From JBBDXA01 sp040902585 (GTDB lineage: Bacteria; Planctomycetota; Phycisphaerae; Phycisphaerales; Phycisphaeraceae): a DNA stretch of 54,246 nt. Of the stretch, positions 16,515 through 25,972 are shown piece by piece. The stretch lies in assembly GCA_040902585.1 (NCBI GenBank), contig JBBDXA010000006.1:1-54246 (forward strand), read 5' to 3'. The translations under genes were made by a program, and so were the position numbers. Within the stretch, counting starts at the first letter, position 1. Each line of letters begins with the position of its first letter. The notes below the pieces were generated by a model. That model saw only the letters and a program-made list of their open reading frames with translations, ran no database searches and had not been told where the DNA came from.

Positions 16515-17972
16515 TTACGGCACGACAGGGGCCGTGGCGGGAGCCTTGACCTCGGTGGAAATACCCAGGCTCGTCTTGACCGCGTCGGGCATGTACTTTT
16601 TCGTCCAATCGCGGAGCCAGATGGTTTCGATCAGCATCTGAATGCGAACGCAATCCGAGTCGCCGTAGGCGTAGCGATACTGGAGCGCTTCGTATTCATC
16701 CACTTCCGAAACCGAGACATTGAGCACGGTCATGAAGTTGACCTTGCCCAGTGCGTCAAACAGCTTGGGCAATTGCTGGTAATCGACGACGATGTCAATC
16801 GTGACGTGGCGCACATCGTAGATCGAGTTGCTGACGCGGCCGCTGGGCACGATCTGGAACATTTCGGGCAGCTTCTTGTTGGGATCGTGAGTGGCGATCT
16901 CTTCGCGGAACACCTGGGCGACTTCGCCCTTGGCGAGCATGTCTTCGCCCTGCGGGCGCCGGGCGGCGATGAGCCGACCTTCGCCGCGGCCCGGTTCTTC
17001 GCCGGTGAGCTGCACGTTGGTCGCGAAGCTGTTGATGCCGCCGGAGGTGTTGATGCCGATGTAGCCCTGCCTGACGCGGATCGAGTTCAGATGCTTGACG
17101 GGTGCCCGGATCACGCCGAAGTCGCGGATCGGGTTGCCGCGCTCATCCAGCGGGCTGTTGGCAAGCTGAATCGCGCGGACGATATCGCGCTGGATCCACA
17201 GGTTCATCTGGCCTTCCCAGATCTCCGTCATGGTCGGCTCGGGACCGTCCGCGGACCACGCGCCAACATCGAAGGGATAGTTCACCGAGGTAGGATCGAT
17301 GTCGGCATAGATGTAGATGCGGCGAGCCGCCTCCGTCACCATTTCGACAGCCTTGTCCATCTGCTGGGCCCGCAGTCGCTTCTGGTCTTCGGGCGTCAGT
17401 TCCAGAACCGATTTCTTGAACAGGTTGCCCAGGAACCGCTCTTCGACCTTCTTGATTTCGGCCTGTACAGCTTCGTCCGTCGGCGGCGGGCCGGCTCTGA
17501 GACCGACCGCATCGTCATCATTGATCGGTGCCGGACCCAGCATGGCCTGCAATGCCCGGCGATAATCATCCTTGGCGGTGAACGGCGCGCTGCTGTTGGT
17601 CGGCTTGGGGAACAGGCCTTCCATCATCACCGCGTGGCCCTTCTCGTTGTGCTTGATCGCGCGCTGGGTGACCTTGTCGTACTGCTTGCCCATCTCCGCG
17701 TAAACTTCCGAAAGCTTTTCGATGGTGGCTTCGTTGACCACGACGGTGATGTTGCGGGCCTGGTCATCGGGCTTTTCGCCGGGGATAGGCACGTTGGTTT
17801 TCGTCAGGCCGTCGATCTTGCTCATGTCGTTCTTGCGGCTCTCGACGCGTTTGACGAGTTCCTTGCCGCCGCTGTGAACGAACAGGAAGAGAAACGCCAG
17901 CGATGCCACCACGACAGCCGCGGAGATGACGACGATGGGATTGGACTTGATGAAATCGGTAACCGCTTTCAT
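16515..17972 (-). CDS. PilO-like inner-membrane protein
   Basis: A 485-residue protein with a short cytoplasmic N-terminus, one membrane helix (about 12-30) and a long periplasmic part that starts with a coiled-coil-like segment (KRVESRKNDMSKIDGL). It ends in a ferredoxin-like region (DIVVDYQQLPKLFDALGKVNFMTV). This topology is that of PilO and of the Amuc_1100-type proteins encoded in similar clusters in Akkermansia; relationship to the latter is from memory of the layout, not from alignment. It would join the PilM-PilN protein in the inner-membrane platform of a type IV pilus or type II secretion machine. The start is 24 bases after the pilM stop, with GGAGCGCTCC just before the ATG. Confidence 0.75.
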   Translation of the reverse strand: MKAVTDFIKSNPIVVISAAVVVASLAFLFLFVHSGGKELVKRVESRKNDMSKIDGLTKTNVPIPGEKPDDQARNITVVVNEATIEKLSEVYAEMGKQYDKVTQRAIKHNEKGHAVMMEGLFPKPTNSSAPFTAKDDYRRALQAMLGPAPINDDDAVGLRAGPPPTDEAVQAEIKKVEERFLGNLFKKSVLELTPEDQKRLRAQQMDKAVEMVTEAARRIYIYADIDPTSVNYPFDVGAWSADGPEPTMTEIWEGQMNLWIQRDIVRAIQLANSPLDERGNPIRDFGVIRAPVKHLNSIRVRQGYIGINTSGGINSFATNVQLTGEEPGRGEGRLIAARRPQGEDMLAKGEVAQVFREEIATHDPNKKLPEMFQIVPSGRVSNSIYDVRHVTIDIVVDYQQLPKLFDALGKVNFMTVLNVSVSEVDEYEALQYRYAYGDSDCVRIQMLIETIWLRDWTKKYMPDAVKTSLGISTEVKAPATAPVVP

Positions 17973-17996
17973 GGGGAGCGCTCCTGAAAGAGGGAA

Positions 17997-20213
17997 TTAC
18001 TTGAGGTCGGCCGCAGCCGTGGAAGGTACGGAATCGGTGGATGAAGCCGAGGGCGTGGGAGCTACGGGAGCCGGGGGTGGTTCGGCGGGGGTATCGACGT
18101 GCCGGGCGGCATCCTCGCGCTGGCGGACTTCATCGGGGCTGCGAAGTTCGACGCGCCACTGGATCACAAAGCGCGAGTCAGTTTCGACCGGTTCGTCCGA
18201 AAGCGGGCGCACCGGGAAGAGCCCGCTATCGACGACTGCGTCATCGGGCTGATTCGGCTGAGCGCCTCCGGGGACCAGGCCGCCGGGCACCAGGCCGCCG
18301 CCGGGTCGAATCGCGCCGCGACGAGGGCCGGGGCCTTCTTCCGGCACCGGGCCACGACGGATGTTGCCGCCGGTTTCGGTCTTTTGCTTGTCGGTGAGTA
18401 CCACCTGTTTCAAGTCCGCCAGTCTGACGGATTCGACCACGAACTTGTAAGGCCGATCGTGGCGGTCGAAATTCTTCTTCAGCCAGCCGAGGAAATGTTC
18501 ACCGAGGAACTGAGCGGTGTTCTTGGCGAAGGGCGTGGTGCCGGTGATGGTGACCAGGAAGTACGGGCGCTCCTTGGTGGCGTCGTCAGCGGGAGGGGTC
18601 ACGGCCTGCTGCTCGGGTACGGCTGTGGGAGCAGGAGTCGCGCGGGGGCCGCCGAAGGCCTCGGCCGCGTCGTAACGCTGCGCCTGAACGGCGTTGGCGG
18701 CACCGGCAGTGGCACCGCCGGCAGCATCGGCTGTGGGGACGATGTACTCGGCGCTGAACGACTCGACGAACATGCGACGCCGATCCCTGCGATCGATCGC
18801 CGCGTGCGCGGCGTAGTCGACCGTCAGCAGTTGTGGCTGCGTCTTGAGCTCGCGGGCTGCGTTACCCAGATCGTCCATCAGCTTCGGCCACAGGTCGCGG
18901 TAGTCCAGCAGGCGCTGGTAGTTGTCGATGGTGTTGCGCGGGTCCTGGCCTTGCACGGCGTTGATCTTGGTTCGAAGCGATTCGGCCAGGGTGATCGCGG
19001 GCGCCACGGCCTTGTCTGTCTTGGCCCGGGCCGCTTCGTAGCTGCTTCGGGCGCTGCTGAGCGTGACCCACGAGCCGACAACGGACGCGAGGATGACCGC
19101 CGCCGCTGCGCCGATCCAAGGCTGCTTTTTCTTCCACAGGCGGGCCTTGATGATGGTCTCGGGCAGAATGTTGGCGCTGACCTCTTCGATGCCCAGGCCT
19201 TGCAGCGCCAGACCGTAGGCCGTGGCCAGGTTGAGGGCGTTCTCCGAAAAGTCGGCGGCCTGCTTGCCGTCGACGCGCAGCTTGCGGTAGCCGTCGGGGC
19301 GGATGACTTCGACCTGGAGCTGCTGCTTGAGGAATTTCTGAAGGCCGGGCAGGCGGAAGGTGGAGCCGACGCCGATGAGCCGGTGCAGTTCCGCCTCGCG
19401 ATTGCCTTGCTGATAGAAGCCCAGCGAGCGCTGGATTTCCTGCACGAGGTCGGCGAAGACGGGGCGCATGGCCTGGAAAATCTGCCGGGCGTACTTGCTG
19501 GTGGAGGCTTCGCGCTTGAGCTTCTCGGCCTTGGGGAAGGAAAGCTTGAAGGCCTTGACGAGGGCTTCGGTGAAGTTGTTGCCGCCGATGGGCATGGTGC
19601 GAAGCCAGACCCGCCCGGACTCGACTACGATCAGGTCCGTGCTGGTCGTGCCGATGTCCATGATGATCGAGCCTTCCTTGCTCTTCATCAGGTCCATGTC
19701 ATGGGCGAAGGCATTGAGCACGGCAATGGGGGACATCGTCAGGGCATCGAGATTGATGCCCATGCGGTTGTAGTTGGAAAGGAAGGTGGCCACGCGCTCC
19801 TTGGCGATGGCGAAGATCGCCACCTCCACGTCCGGCGAATCGTCTTCCATGAAAACCTGGTAATCCCACTCGACCTGTTCGATGGGGAAGGGAATCTGCT
19901 GCACCGCCTCGAACTTGACGATGTTGGGAATTTCCTTCGGTTCGACCGGCGGAAGCTTGGCAAAGCGGGCGAACGCCATGTGCCCCGGCACGGAGACGAC
20001 CACCGACTTGCGGTTCAGGTCGTGCTTGGCCAGCAGTTGATCCAGACCGACCTGGATCGCTTCATCCACATTCATGTCCGGCGTGGTGAGCACCTTCTTG
20101 AATGGAATCACGTCATAGGCGGCGACGGTGATGCCATCCGCATCGGAAACCAGACGCACGGCCTTGATGGCGTTGGCTCCCACCTCGATGCCCCAACTGT
20201 CATTGCTCGGCAT
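17997..20213 (-). CDS. pilM: PilM ATPase-like protein fused to PilN-like part
   Basis: A 738-residue protein. Residues 1 to about 345 are an actin-like PilM/FtsA-fold ATPase: WGIEVGANAIKAVRLV (phosphate-1 loop), the sequence GHMAFARFAKLPPV, and IIMDIGTTSTDLIVVE (phosphate-2 loop). A membrane helix follows at about 362-385 (WIGAAAAVILASVVGSW), then a periplasmic coiled coil and a PilN-like domain with a Gly/Pro-rich insert at about 640-670. In proteobacteria PilM and PilN are separate and interact through the PilN N-terminus, so here the contact is fixed by fusion. AGGAG lies 8 bases before the ATG. It is the first gene of a three-gene operon ending at 14230. No pilB, pilT, pilC or pilQ is in the window. 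Confidence 0.88.
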   Translation of the reverse strand: MPSNDSWGIEVGANAIKAVRLVSDADGITVAAYDVIPFKKVLTTPDMNVDEAIQVGLDQLLAKHDLNRKSVVVSVPGHMAFARFAKLPPVEPKEIPNIVKFEAVQQIPFPIEQVEWDYQVFMEDDSPDVEVAIFAIAKERVATFLSNYNRMGINLDALTMSPIAVLNAFAHDMDLMKSKEGSIIMDIGTTSTDLIVVESGRVWLRTMPIGGNNFTEALVKAFKLSFPKAEKLKREASTSKYARQIFQAMRPVFADLVQEIQRSLGFYQQGNREAELHRLIGVGSTFRLPGLQKFLKQQLQVEVIRPDGYRKLRVDGKQAADFSENALNLATAYGLALQGLGIEEVSANILPETIIKARLWKKKQPWIGAAAAVILASVVGSWVTLSSARSSYEAARAKTDKAVAPAITLAESLRTKINAVQGQDPRNTIDNYQRLLDYRDLWPKLMDDLGNAARELKTQPQLLTVDYAAHAAIDRRDRRRMFVESFSAEYIVPTADAAGGATAGAANAVQAQRYDAAEAFGGPRATPAPTAVPEQQAVTPPADDATKERPYFLVTITGTTPFAKNTAQFLGEHFLGWLKKNFDRHDRPYKFVVESVRLADLKQVVLTDKQKTETGGNIRRGPVPEEGPGPRRGAIRPGGGLVPGGLVPGGAQPNQPDDAVVDSGLFPVRPLSDEPVETDSRFVIQWRVELRSPDEVRQREDAARHVDTPAEPPPAPVAPTPSASSTDSVPSTAAADLK

Positions 20214-20742
20214 GGCTGCGCTCCTGAAAAGGATTAGCGGAACCTCAGCGGAAGAGCGATCTTCCGCCGGCTTTCTCCCTCCGCTCGTGACCCGCGTCGC
20301 AACCTCTGGCGCGGCGCAAGGCCACTACCGGCTTTCCCGGAAGCTCGGTCAACTCACAACCGGTTTTTGGTGTTGGCTGCGACGAACAGCGCGGGCTTGC
20401 GTGTTCATCGTTCGTAGGCGGGTCAAAAGCATTCGCATTCAATGTGATTAAATCGGAACAAGGTTCCCCCGTCAAGTCACTGCGCCACTTCGCGATGCGA
20501 AAAGGTGATTTATTTTTTCTCGCACATGCGAGTCATACGTAGGCATAGGAGTCAGGAGTCAGAGGTCAGGAGTCAGGGGACAGGAGTCAGGAGTCAGGAG
20601 TCAGGGGACAGGGGACAGGGGACGGAAGTCAGAAGAAAACGCGAAAGCCCACCCACTCCCGTGGGTGGGTGTGTTCGGTGGTCATCGCTCTGCCTCCTGC
20701 TCCTGCTTCCTGCCGCTTCTTTCTCCGTCCTATCATGCTCGC
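20214..20742. other. Intergenic region with promoter space and a minisatellite
   Basis: The divergent pilM-like operon and bioD are separated by about 530 bases. The half next to pilM holds AT-richer sequence (20440-20520, including GTGATTAAATCGG and ATTTATTTTTTCTCG) that may contain promoters for both sides. The half next to bioD is the GGAGTCA tandem repeat. A short ORF on the plus strand covering 20505-21041 is rejected as a repeat artefact. Confidence 0.5.
20547..20632. repeat. Minisatellite of GGAGTCA/GGGGACA units
   Basis: At least ten units of seven bases, AGGAGTC or AGGGGAC, run head to tail with a few odd units (AGAGGTC). There are no unique spacers, so this is not a CRISPR array. 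It lies about 110 bases upstream of bioD. Such tracts vary in copy number by slippage. Confidence 0.85.
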
Positions 20743-21627
20743 ATGTTCTCCCCCCCGCCGCTTGCCAAGCCAGGCCTGTTCATCACCGCCACGGACACCG
20801 GCGTCGGAAAGACCGTCGCCACCTGCGCCATCGCCTGGCAGCTTCGCCAGCAGGGCCTTTCCCGCGTCGGCGTCTGCAAACCCATGTCCAGCGGCTGCCG
20901 ACGCGATCGCGAAGGACTCGTCAGCGAGGATGCCGAGGCGCTCGCCCACTTCGCCGACTGCCGGCAACCTCTGAGCGTGATCAACCCGATCCGTTACGCC
21001 CGGCCGCTCGCGCCCGCCGTCGCAGCCGACCTCGCGGATGAACCGCCCGACTTCGCCGCCCTGACGCGCAGCCTGGAACTGCTCGAGGCGACGCAGGATT
21101 GCGTGCTCTTCGAAGGCGTGGGCGGGCTGCTGGTGCCGCTGCATCCCAAACGCCCGCAGTGGACGGTGCTGGACCTCGCTGTGGCATTAAACTATCCCGT
21201 CGTCGTCGTTTGCCGCGCGGGACTGGGCACGCTCAACCACACCGCCATGACCGTGCGCCTGCTGCGCGAAGCGGGCTGCACGATCGCGGGGCTCATCATC
21301 AACGGCTACATCCCCGATCCCGGCGAAGCGATGGCGACGGCCGTGAAACAGTCCGCGCGCAGTGATGAACCTTCCCGCGCCTCGAAGTCAGACGTTGAAT
21401 CCGCGCGACTCCCTGTTTCGCAGACGCTTCAATCCGATCCGCGCGACGACTCCATGTCCACCAATCGCATCTGGCTTCAGAAGATGAATCACGTGCCGAT
21501 TCTGGCGACGATTCCCACCTGCCCGTCCGCTGGGGTCGCGCCGGAGAAGGGCCGCATCCCTGACGCGATTCTCGATGCGGTGGGTTTGACGTATTGGCCG
21601 GATGTGCTCGCGCCGCCGGTGAAGTGA
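20743..21627 (+). CDS. bioD: Dethiobiotin synthetase
   Basis: Closes the ureido ring of dethiobiotin from 7,8-diaminononanoate, CO2 and ATP, the step before biotin synthase. The 294-residue product has the P-loop TDTGVGKT (17-24), the substrate lysine in CKPMSSG (Lys46) and the FEGVGGLLVPL motif (about 123-133). It is longer than the usual 220-240 residues because of an insert of about 35-40 residues (beginning about 205) rich in Ser, Arg and Asp, placed between the conserved NGYIPDPG and the NHVPILATIP motif. The ATG at 20743 is close to the conserved start. No other biotin gene is nearby, so bioD is separated from the rest of the pathway. Confidence 0.93.
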   Translation: MFSPPPLAKPGLFITATDTGVGKTVATCAIAWQLRQQGLSRVGVCKPMSSGCRRDREGLVSEDAEALAHFADCRQPLSVINPIRYARPLAPAVAADLADEPPDFAALTRSLELLEATQDCVLFEGVGGLLVPLHPKRPQWTVLDLAVALNYPVVVVCRAGLGTLNHTAMTVRLLREAGCTIAGLIINGYIPDPGEAMATAVKQSARSDEPSRASKSDVESARLPVSQTLQSDPRDDSMSTNRIWLQKMNHVPILATIPTCPSAGVAPEKGRIPDAILDAVGLTYWPDVLAPPVK

Positions 21628-21728
21628 ACACTCTTGAGTCTCGCAATGATCCCCGCCCCGGAAGCTGAGAACTTTTCGGGTGGCTACAGACTTTCGCCCC
21701 TGCCGGGGCATCGAAGTCCCGTTCCCCC

Positions 21729-24700
21729 TCACGGCTTCTCAACCTTCGGCTTGCCGATCACTTCGCCGACCGTTCCTCTCACGCCGGGCAGTGTGCGGAT
21801 GCTTGCCTTCGGTTCCATCAGCGTGCCCTTCACTTCGATGCTGATGAACTCATCGCGCAGCAGCTTGAGCGCTTCGGAGAGGTCGCCCAGGTCCAGCCCG
21901 TTGGGATTGCTGCTGGTCATGCGCAGGTCCAGTTCCTGCGTGCTGTACTTCATCGTGCCGCTGCCGGTGATGCTGAGCATGGGCGTGAACCAGCGGAGCA
22001 CCCTCACAGGCAGCGAATCAGTGATCTTGGCCGTCTCGGCGGTTTTGAAGGGCCCCCTCGTCTTGAACGCCTCGCCCGTTTCAAAATGCACCTTGTCGAA
22101 ATGCACGATGTCGCCCTCCAGGAGGTACGACACGTCCACCTTCCGGAATGTCTGCGGCAACGGAGCCGAGATATTGAGCAGGTGCAGGACCGCGCCGCCC
22201 ACGGGGGTTTGTTCGATGTCCGCGTTGACGATGCGCACCTCGCCGCGACCGCGCTTCTCATCGGGGTTGTTCGCTTCGCCCTGAATGCTCAGGCTCGCCG
22301 ACAGCACGCCTTCGGTCGGGCGGACGATCGTGTCCTTTTCATTCCCCGGCGGCGGAGCGGTGCTGGCGTCCGCGGGTGACTTGTCGTCTCTGGGGTTTTC
22401 GTTTTGGCGGATGCCCACCCGCTGCGCCTTGAAGTCGCGATTCTTCGGGTCCAGCGGCTTGAGGAACGGCTCAAGCAGGATCTCCTGGATCGCCACATCC
22501 ATCTGATACAGATTCTTGCGGTTCTCGCGCCACACCTTCCCGGTGCCCGTCAGCGTCCCGCCGTAAATCTCGCCCTTGAGTTTGCGGACGGCATATTCGC
22601 CGGCCTTCTCCGTGCCTTCCACTTCGATCGTGACGTGATCGACGAACCGGTCCGCCGCCCGCAGGCGCGCATCGCTCATTTTCAGACTCACCCGCGGCGA
22701 CTCGTCGCGCTTCGCACGGACATTCACTTCCATCTGCCCGTTCAGTTCCGTCAGCTTCACACCCACGACCGCATCCGCATCCTTCATCTGAACCGGCGCG
22801 CGAAACGAAAGCACTTCGCCTTCGCCCCGCGGGTCCATCATCAGCGTCGCGCCGGTGACTTTGTACTTGCCCGCGAATTGCAGGGCATCGATCACCGCCA
22901 CGGCCGCAGGCGGGATCAGCACCCGGCTCACCTTGCAGAGCTGGTCGGACTCGATGTCGAAGTTCAGATCGACCTTGCCGTCGCCGCCGCCGAAGGAACC
23001 GTCGATGCGAAACTGGCCATCGGGAAACTTTCCGGTCAGGTCGTGGAGCACAACGTGCTTCCGCGAGACCTCGGCCCAGCCGGTTGCCTCCGCCACCGAG
23101 ACTTTCTGTCCGCCGAGTGTGAAGTCCAGCGTGCGCGGGCGGATCTCAAATCGATAGTCGAGCAGACCATCCGTCTGCTTGGTGTCGCTCAGCTTGAAAT
23201 CAAACTCACCGCTGGGTTCGTAAGTGCGGAGTAACTGTTCGAGCTGAGCGCGGGCGGGGTCATCGGCGGGAATCAGATCCAGCAGTGGAAGTCCGAGCTG
23301 CATCTTGAAGCCTTCCAGCGTCACGCCTGCGACGCCGGTTGTCGCGACGTCGTTGGATGACACTTTCAATATGCTTTCGCCGCGCCGGCCCTGAACGGAT
23401 TCGATGTCCACGCCGCCGCGGTGAACGGTCAGCTTGCCCGTCACCTCTTCCAGTTCGTACCCGCCGCCGTTGGGCTTGGCGCTGGCGCCGGCGATGCGGA
23501 TGCCGATGCGGAAGTCCGTTTCATCGTCCGCATCATTGAAGATGGTGCCGTCGGCATCGAGGTTGCCGCTGAGGCGCAGGTCGCGCACCCAGCGGGCGGA
23601 GGTCGAGGGAATCGAAGCGAGGAGGAAGCGATCGATCGGCGCGTGGCGGGCGGTGAGTTTCAGCTTCGGCTCCATCCGCCCCTGGTCAGGATCGATCTCC
23701 ACTTTGCCTTCGATGGCGATGCTGCCGCCCGACAGGCCGGTGGCCAGACCATCGACGAGTTCCACGTTCTGCCCGATGCGGATGATCAGGTCGCCCTGGT
23801 CCACCTTCAGCGGATAAGGCCAGCGATCGTAGAGCACATTGATGCCTTTGCCGCTGGCGATGATGGTGGTGTCGCCGTCGCGCACGCCGGGGTAGTTGAA
23901 GACATCGACGTGGACATTGGCCTTGCCGCCCAGGTCGAATACAGGGCGCTCGATCAGCGACTGAAACCGCGATACTTCGGCATCGAGATGCTGCCGCAGC
24001 GGATCATCAGGCCCGGCCAGCGCCGCGAGAAAATGCTGGCCCTTCTGGTAGGCCGCCAGTGTTTCCTTCCGCGCCGCCAGCTCCTTCGAGGTCTGAACCA
24101 GGCCGTTCTTCTCGTTGAGCAGGGCGGCATAGCGCTTGGGGCTGAAGAACAGGTTGAACGTCTCACGCTCATCGTCGCGCAGGGCCGCGAAAAATGCATC
24201 GTTCAGCGGCACGCCCTCGGCGTCGACCGTCACCGTCACGCCCGGATCGCGCCCGTTGCCGATGACCCATCCATTCACTGTCACCTTGGCGCGGTGCCCC
24301 GTTTCATCAGGCGGTCCGAAGCCGATCAGGTTGCGGATATCGATGCGATCGTTCTCGAACGCGATGACGCCGTTGACGTTCTTCAGCGGATAAGGAAATC
24401 GCGAGTAAACGAGTGAGCTGTCCACGAGTTGAACGGTGCCGCTGGTGAGCAGGGTGGAGGTGGACGGGTCGCGCTGGATCGTGGCATCGATGATGAACCT
24501 GCCTTGCGGGCCGTAACGGTTCAGGAGAGCGCGCACCTGGGGCGGTAGATCCTTGAGGCTTTCGATGTCGTCGGGAAGGGAACCATCCAGATGCACCGCC
24601 ACATCGAACGCCGCGTTTTCGTCCAGGCCTTGGACCGTGCCGCTGACTTCGTAGGTCGCCGCGTAGCCTTTGCCTTCGATGCTGCCCTTGAGGTCGATCG

Positions 24701-25664
24701 TCACCTGATCGTTGTTGGTCAGGGTGATGGGCCCGTGGGTGTCCTTGATGAAGACTTCGTTGTCGCCGTGCAGCAGGCGCACGCTGCCGTCAGCCACTTC
24801 GATGGTCGCGCTGAACTGCTGGTCGCCGCTGAGTCCGAAGCTGATGGTCTTGAGCGTGCCGGTCGGCTCCAGCTTCTGGATCACGCTGCGCACCTGCCGG
24901 GGAATCAGGTTGAGCCGGCGATCGTTGGGGACGATCTTGCCGAACTGCACCTGGGCGGTCATCGTTTCATGGCTGAGATCAAAATCGCCCGCGAGGATGA
25001 ACGGCGAGCTGCCGCGCGGCTCGCGCAGGGCGAACGAGTAGGCCCCGACCGCGCCTTCGCTTCGCTTCAGATCGCCGTCGAGCTGCACCGTGTCCAGAGC
25101 CCGGTACTTGCCGTCGACGATCTCGCCGAAGACCAGGAGCGCATAGTTCAGCCGGACCTCCGGCAGGTTCCGGATGCGATCCTTTTCCTCGTCGCGCCTT
25201 TCCTTCTTCGCCGGTTTGAGATATTGAAACGTGAACCGGTTGTGGTCCACGTCTTCGGTGGGATAGAACGTCGGCTGAATCAGGTTGATGCTGCGCACAT
25301 CGAGCTGCCCCACGAGCAGCGAGGCCATGTTGTGCTCGATGACGACCTGACCCGCTGTGAAGAGCTGGTTGCCGCCGGGCGGTGCACCGGGCACATCGGG
25401 CACGGTGAGGCACACGTTGTAGAGACGGATGGTACCGTCCAGGCCGAAGTAGGCATGTTCGATCTGCACCTCCGCGCCGGTCATGCGCGAAAGGGCATCG
25501 CTGGCCATGGCGATGATGCGCTGCGGCTGGGTGAAGTAAAGGAAGAGGCCTTCGAGCGTTCCGAGGAGAAAAAGGAAGGCGTACAGCAGCACGCGCCGCC
25601 GCGTGAAGCGACGGCGGGGGCGACGGGGACGCGTGCCGGGTTCTGGAGGCGTGGATTCAGCCAA
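21729..25664 (-). CDS. Giant AsmA-like inner-membrane-anchored protein
   Basis: About 1311 residues: a basic N-terminus, one membrane helix at about 26-45 (LLYAFLFLLGTLEGLFLYF), then a very long beta-rich periplasmic body. The C-terminal region has repeated beta-strand patterns and ends with SITGSGTMKYSTQELDLRM, typical of AsmA/TamB-like proteins that bridge the envelope and carry lipids. There is no ATG near the N-terminus. I prefer the TTG at 25664, which has AAGGA 9 bases upstream; the first possible codon in the frame is a TTG at 25730. It may work with the SurA/PpiD-like protein encoded upstream on the same strand at 26450-28855, though a plus-strand gene now lies between them. Assignment rests on architecture, not on a specific motif. 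Confidence 0.85.
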   Translation of the reverse strand: MAESTPPEPGTRPRRPRRRFTRRRVLLYAFLFLLGTLEGLFLYFTQPQRIIAMASDALSRMTGAEVQIEHAYFGLDGTIRLYNVCLTVPDVPGAPPGGNQLFTAGQVVIEHNMASLLVGQLDVRSINLIQPTFYPTEDVDHNRFTFQYLKPAKKERRDEEKDRIRNLPEVRLNYALLVFGEIVDGKYRALDTVQLDGDLKRSEGAVGAYSFALREPRGSSPFILAGDFDLSHETMTAQVQFGKIVPNDRRLNLIPRQVRSVIQKLEPTGTLKTISFGLSGDQQFSATIEVADGSVRLLHGDNEVFIKDTHGPITLTNNDQVTIDLKGSIEGKGYAATYEVSGTVQGLDENAAFDVAVHLDGSLPDDIESLKDLPPQVRALLNRYGPQGRFIIDATIQRDPSTSTLLTSGTVQLVDSSLVYSRFPYPLKNVNGVIAFENDRIDIRNLIGFGPPDETGHRAKVTVNGWVIGNGRDPGVTVTVDAEGVPLNDAFFAALRDDERETFNLFFSPKRYAALLNEKNGLVQTSKELAARKETLAAYQKGQHFLAALAGPDDPLRQHLDAEVSRFQSLIERPVFDLGGKANVHVDVFNYPGVRDGDTTIIASGKGINVLYDRWPYPLKVDQGDLIIRIGQNVELVDGLATGLSGGSIAIEGKVEIDPDQGRMEPKLKLTARHAPIDRFLLASIPSTSARWVRDLRLSGNLDADGTIFNDADDETDFRIGIRIAGASAKPNGGGYELEEVTGKLTVHRGGVDIESVQGRRGESILKVSSNDVATTGVAGVTLEGFKMQLGLPLLDLIPADDPARAQLEQLLRTYEPSGEFDFKLSDTKQTDGLLDYRFEIRPRTLDFTLGGQKVSVAEATGWAEVSRKHVVLHDLTGKFPDGQFRIDGSFGGGDGKVDLNFDIESDQLCKVSRVLIPPAAVAVIDALQFAGKYKVTGATLMMDPRGEGEVLSFRAPVQMKDADAVVGVKLTELNGQMEVNVRAKRDESPRVSLKMSDARLRAADRFVDHVTIEVEGTEKAGEYAVRKLKGEIYGGTLTGTGKVWRENRKNLYQMDVAIQEILLEPFLKPLDPKNRDFKAQRVGIRQNENPRDDKSPADASTAPPPGNEKDTIVRPTEGVLSASLSIQGEANNPDEKRGRGEVRIVNADIEQTPVGGAVLHLLNISAPLPQTFRKVDVSYLLEGDIVHFDKVHFETGEAFKTRGPFKTAETAKITDSLPVRVLRWFTPMLSITGSGTMKYSTQELDLRMTSSNPNGLDLGDLSEALKLLRDEFISIEVKGTLMEPKASIRTLPGVRGTVGEVIGKPKVEKP

Positions 25665-25847
25665 CAGGCGTTTCCTTGCGGTGCGGTTCGAGGGGAAAAG
25701 AAGCGGGGGCCGACTGTATTCTAGCCGCAACGCGTGATGAACCCGCTGCTGTACTTATCGGTCTACCGTCCGGCCGGCCTGAGAGTTCGCCGGGAAGGGC
25801 GGATTGCAGGCTGACCCCGGCAGTGAATTTCGCTATCCTTCCGGCGA

Positions 25848-25958
25848 TTGGAGTACCATCCCGACAGGGTGGTGCTAATGGCTCACGAGCAGCTGGTGCC
25901 TCGATCGCAACAATAATCCGTGCGCTAATAGCACCACCCTGTCGGGAAGGTGCTCCAA
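25848..25958. repeat. Palindromic repeat family 1, copy A
   Basis: Left end TTGGAGTACCATCCCGACAG and right end CTGTCGGGAAGGTGCTCCAA are inverted copies of about 27-28 bases, extending inward as GGTGGTGCTAAT / ATAGCACCACC. The 55-base middle (GGCTCACGAGCAGCTGGTGC and CGATCGCAACAATAATCCG) is about 93 percent identical to copy B at 26329-26433. It ends 15 bases before the start codon of the tRNA-binding protein gene. Confidence 0.9.
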
Positions 25959-25972
25959 ACTGGAGCATTCAC

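Noticed and set aside
18099..20237. A 712-codon open frame on the plus strand across the pilM-like gene
   Set aside because: It is the antisense shadow of the PilM-PilN gene. The protein is full of Gly, His, Arg and Asp with no domain pattern, while the minus frame has clear actin-like motifs and a ribosome-binding site.
20547..20632. Tandem GGAGTCA units considered as a CRISPR array
   Set aside because: Units are seven bases, without spacers of unique sequence, and no cas genes are present.
25750..25830. GGCCTGAGAG and neighbouring G/C-rich stems considered as a TPP riboswitch
   Set aside because: The CTGAGA word is present but the second conserved segment (GAACCTGA type) is missing, and the gene downstream has no link to thiamine.
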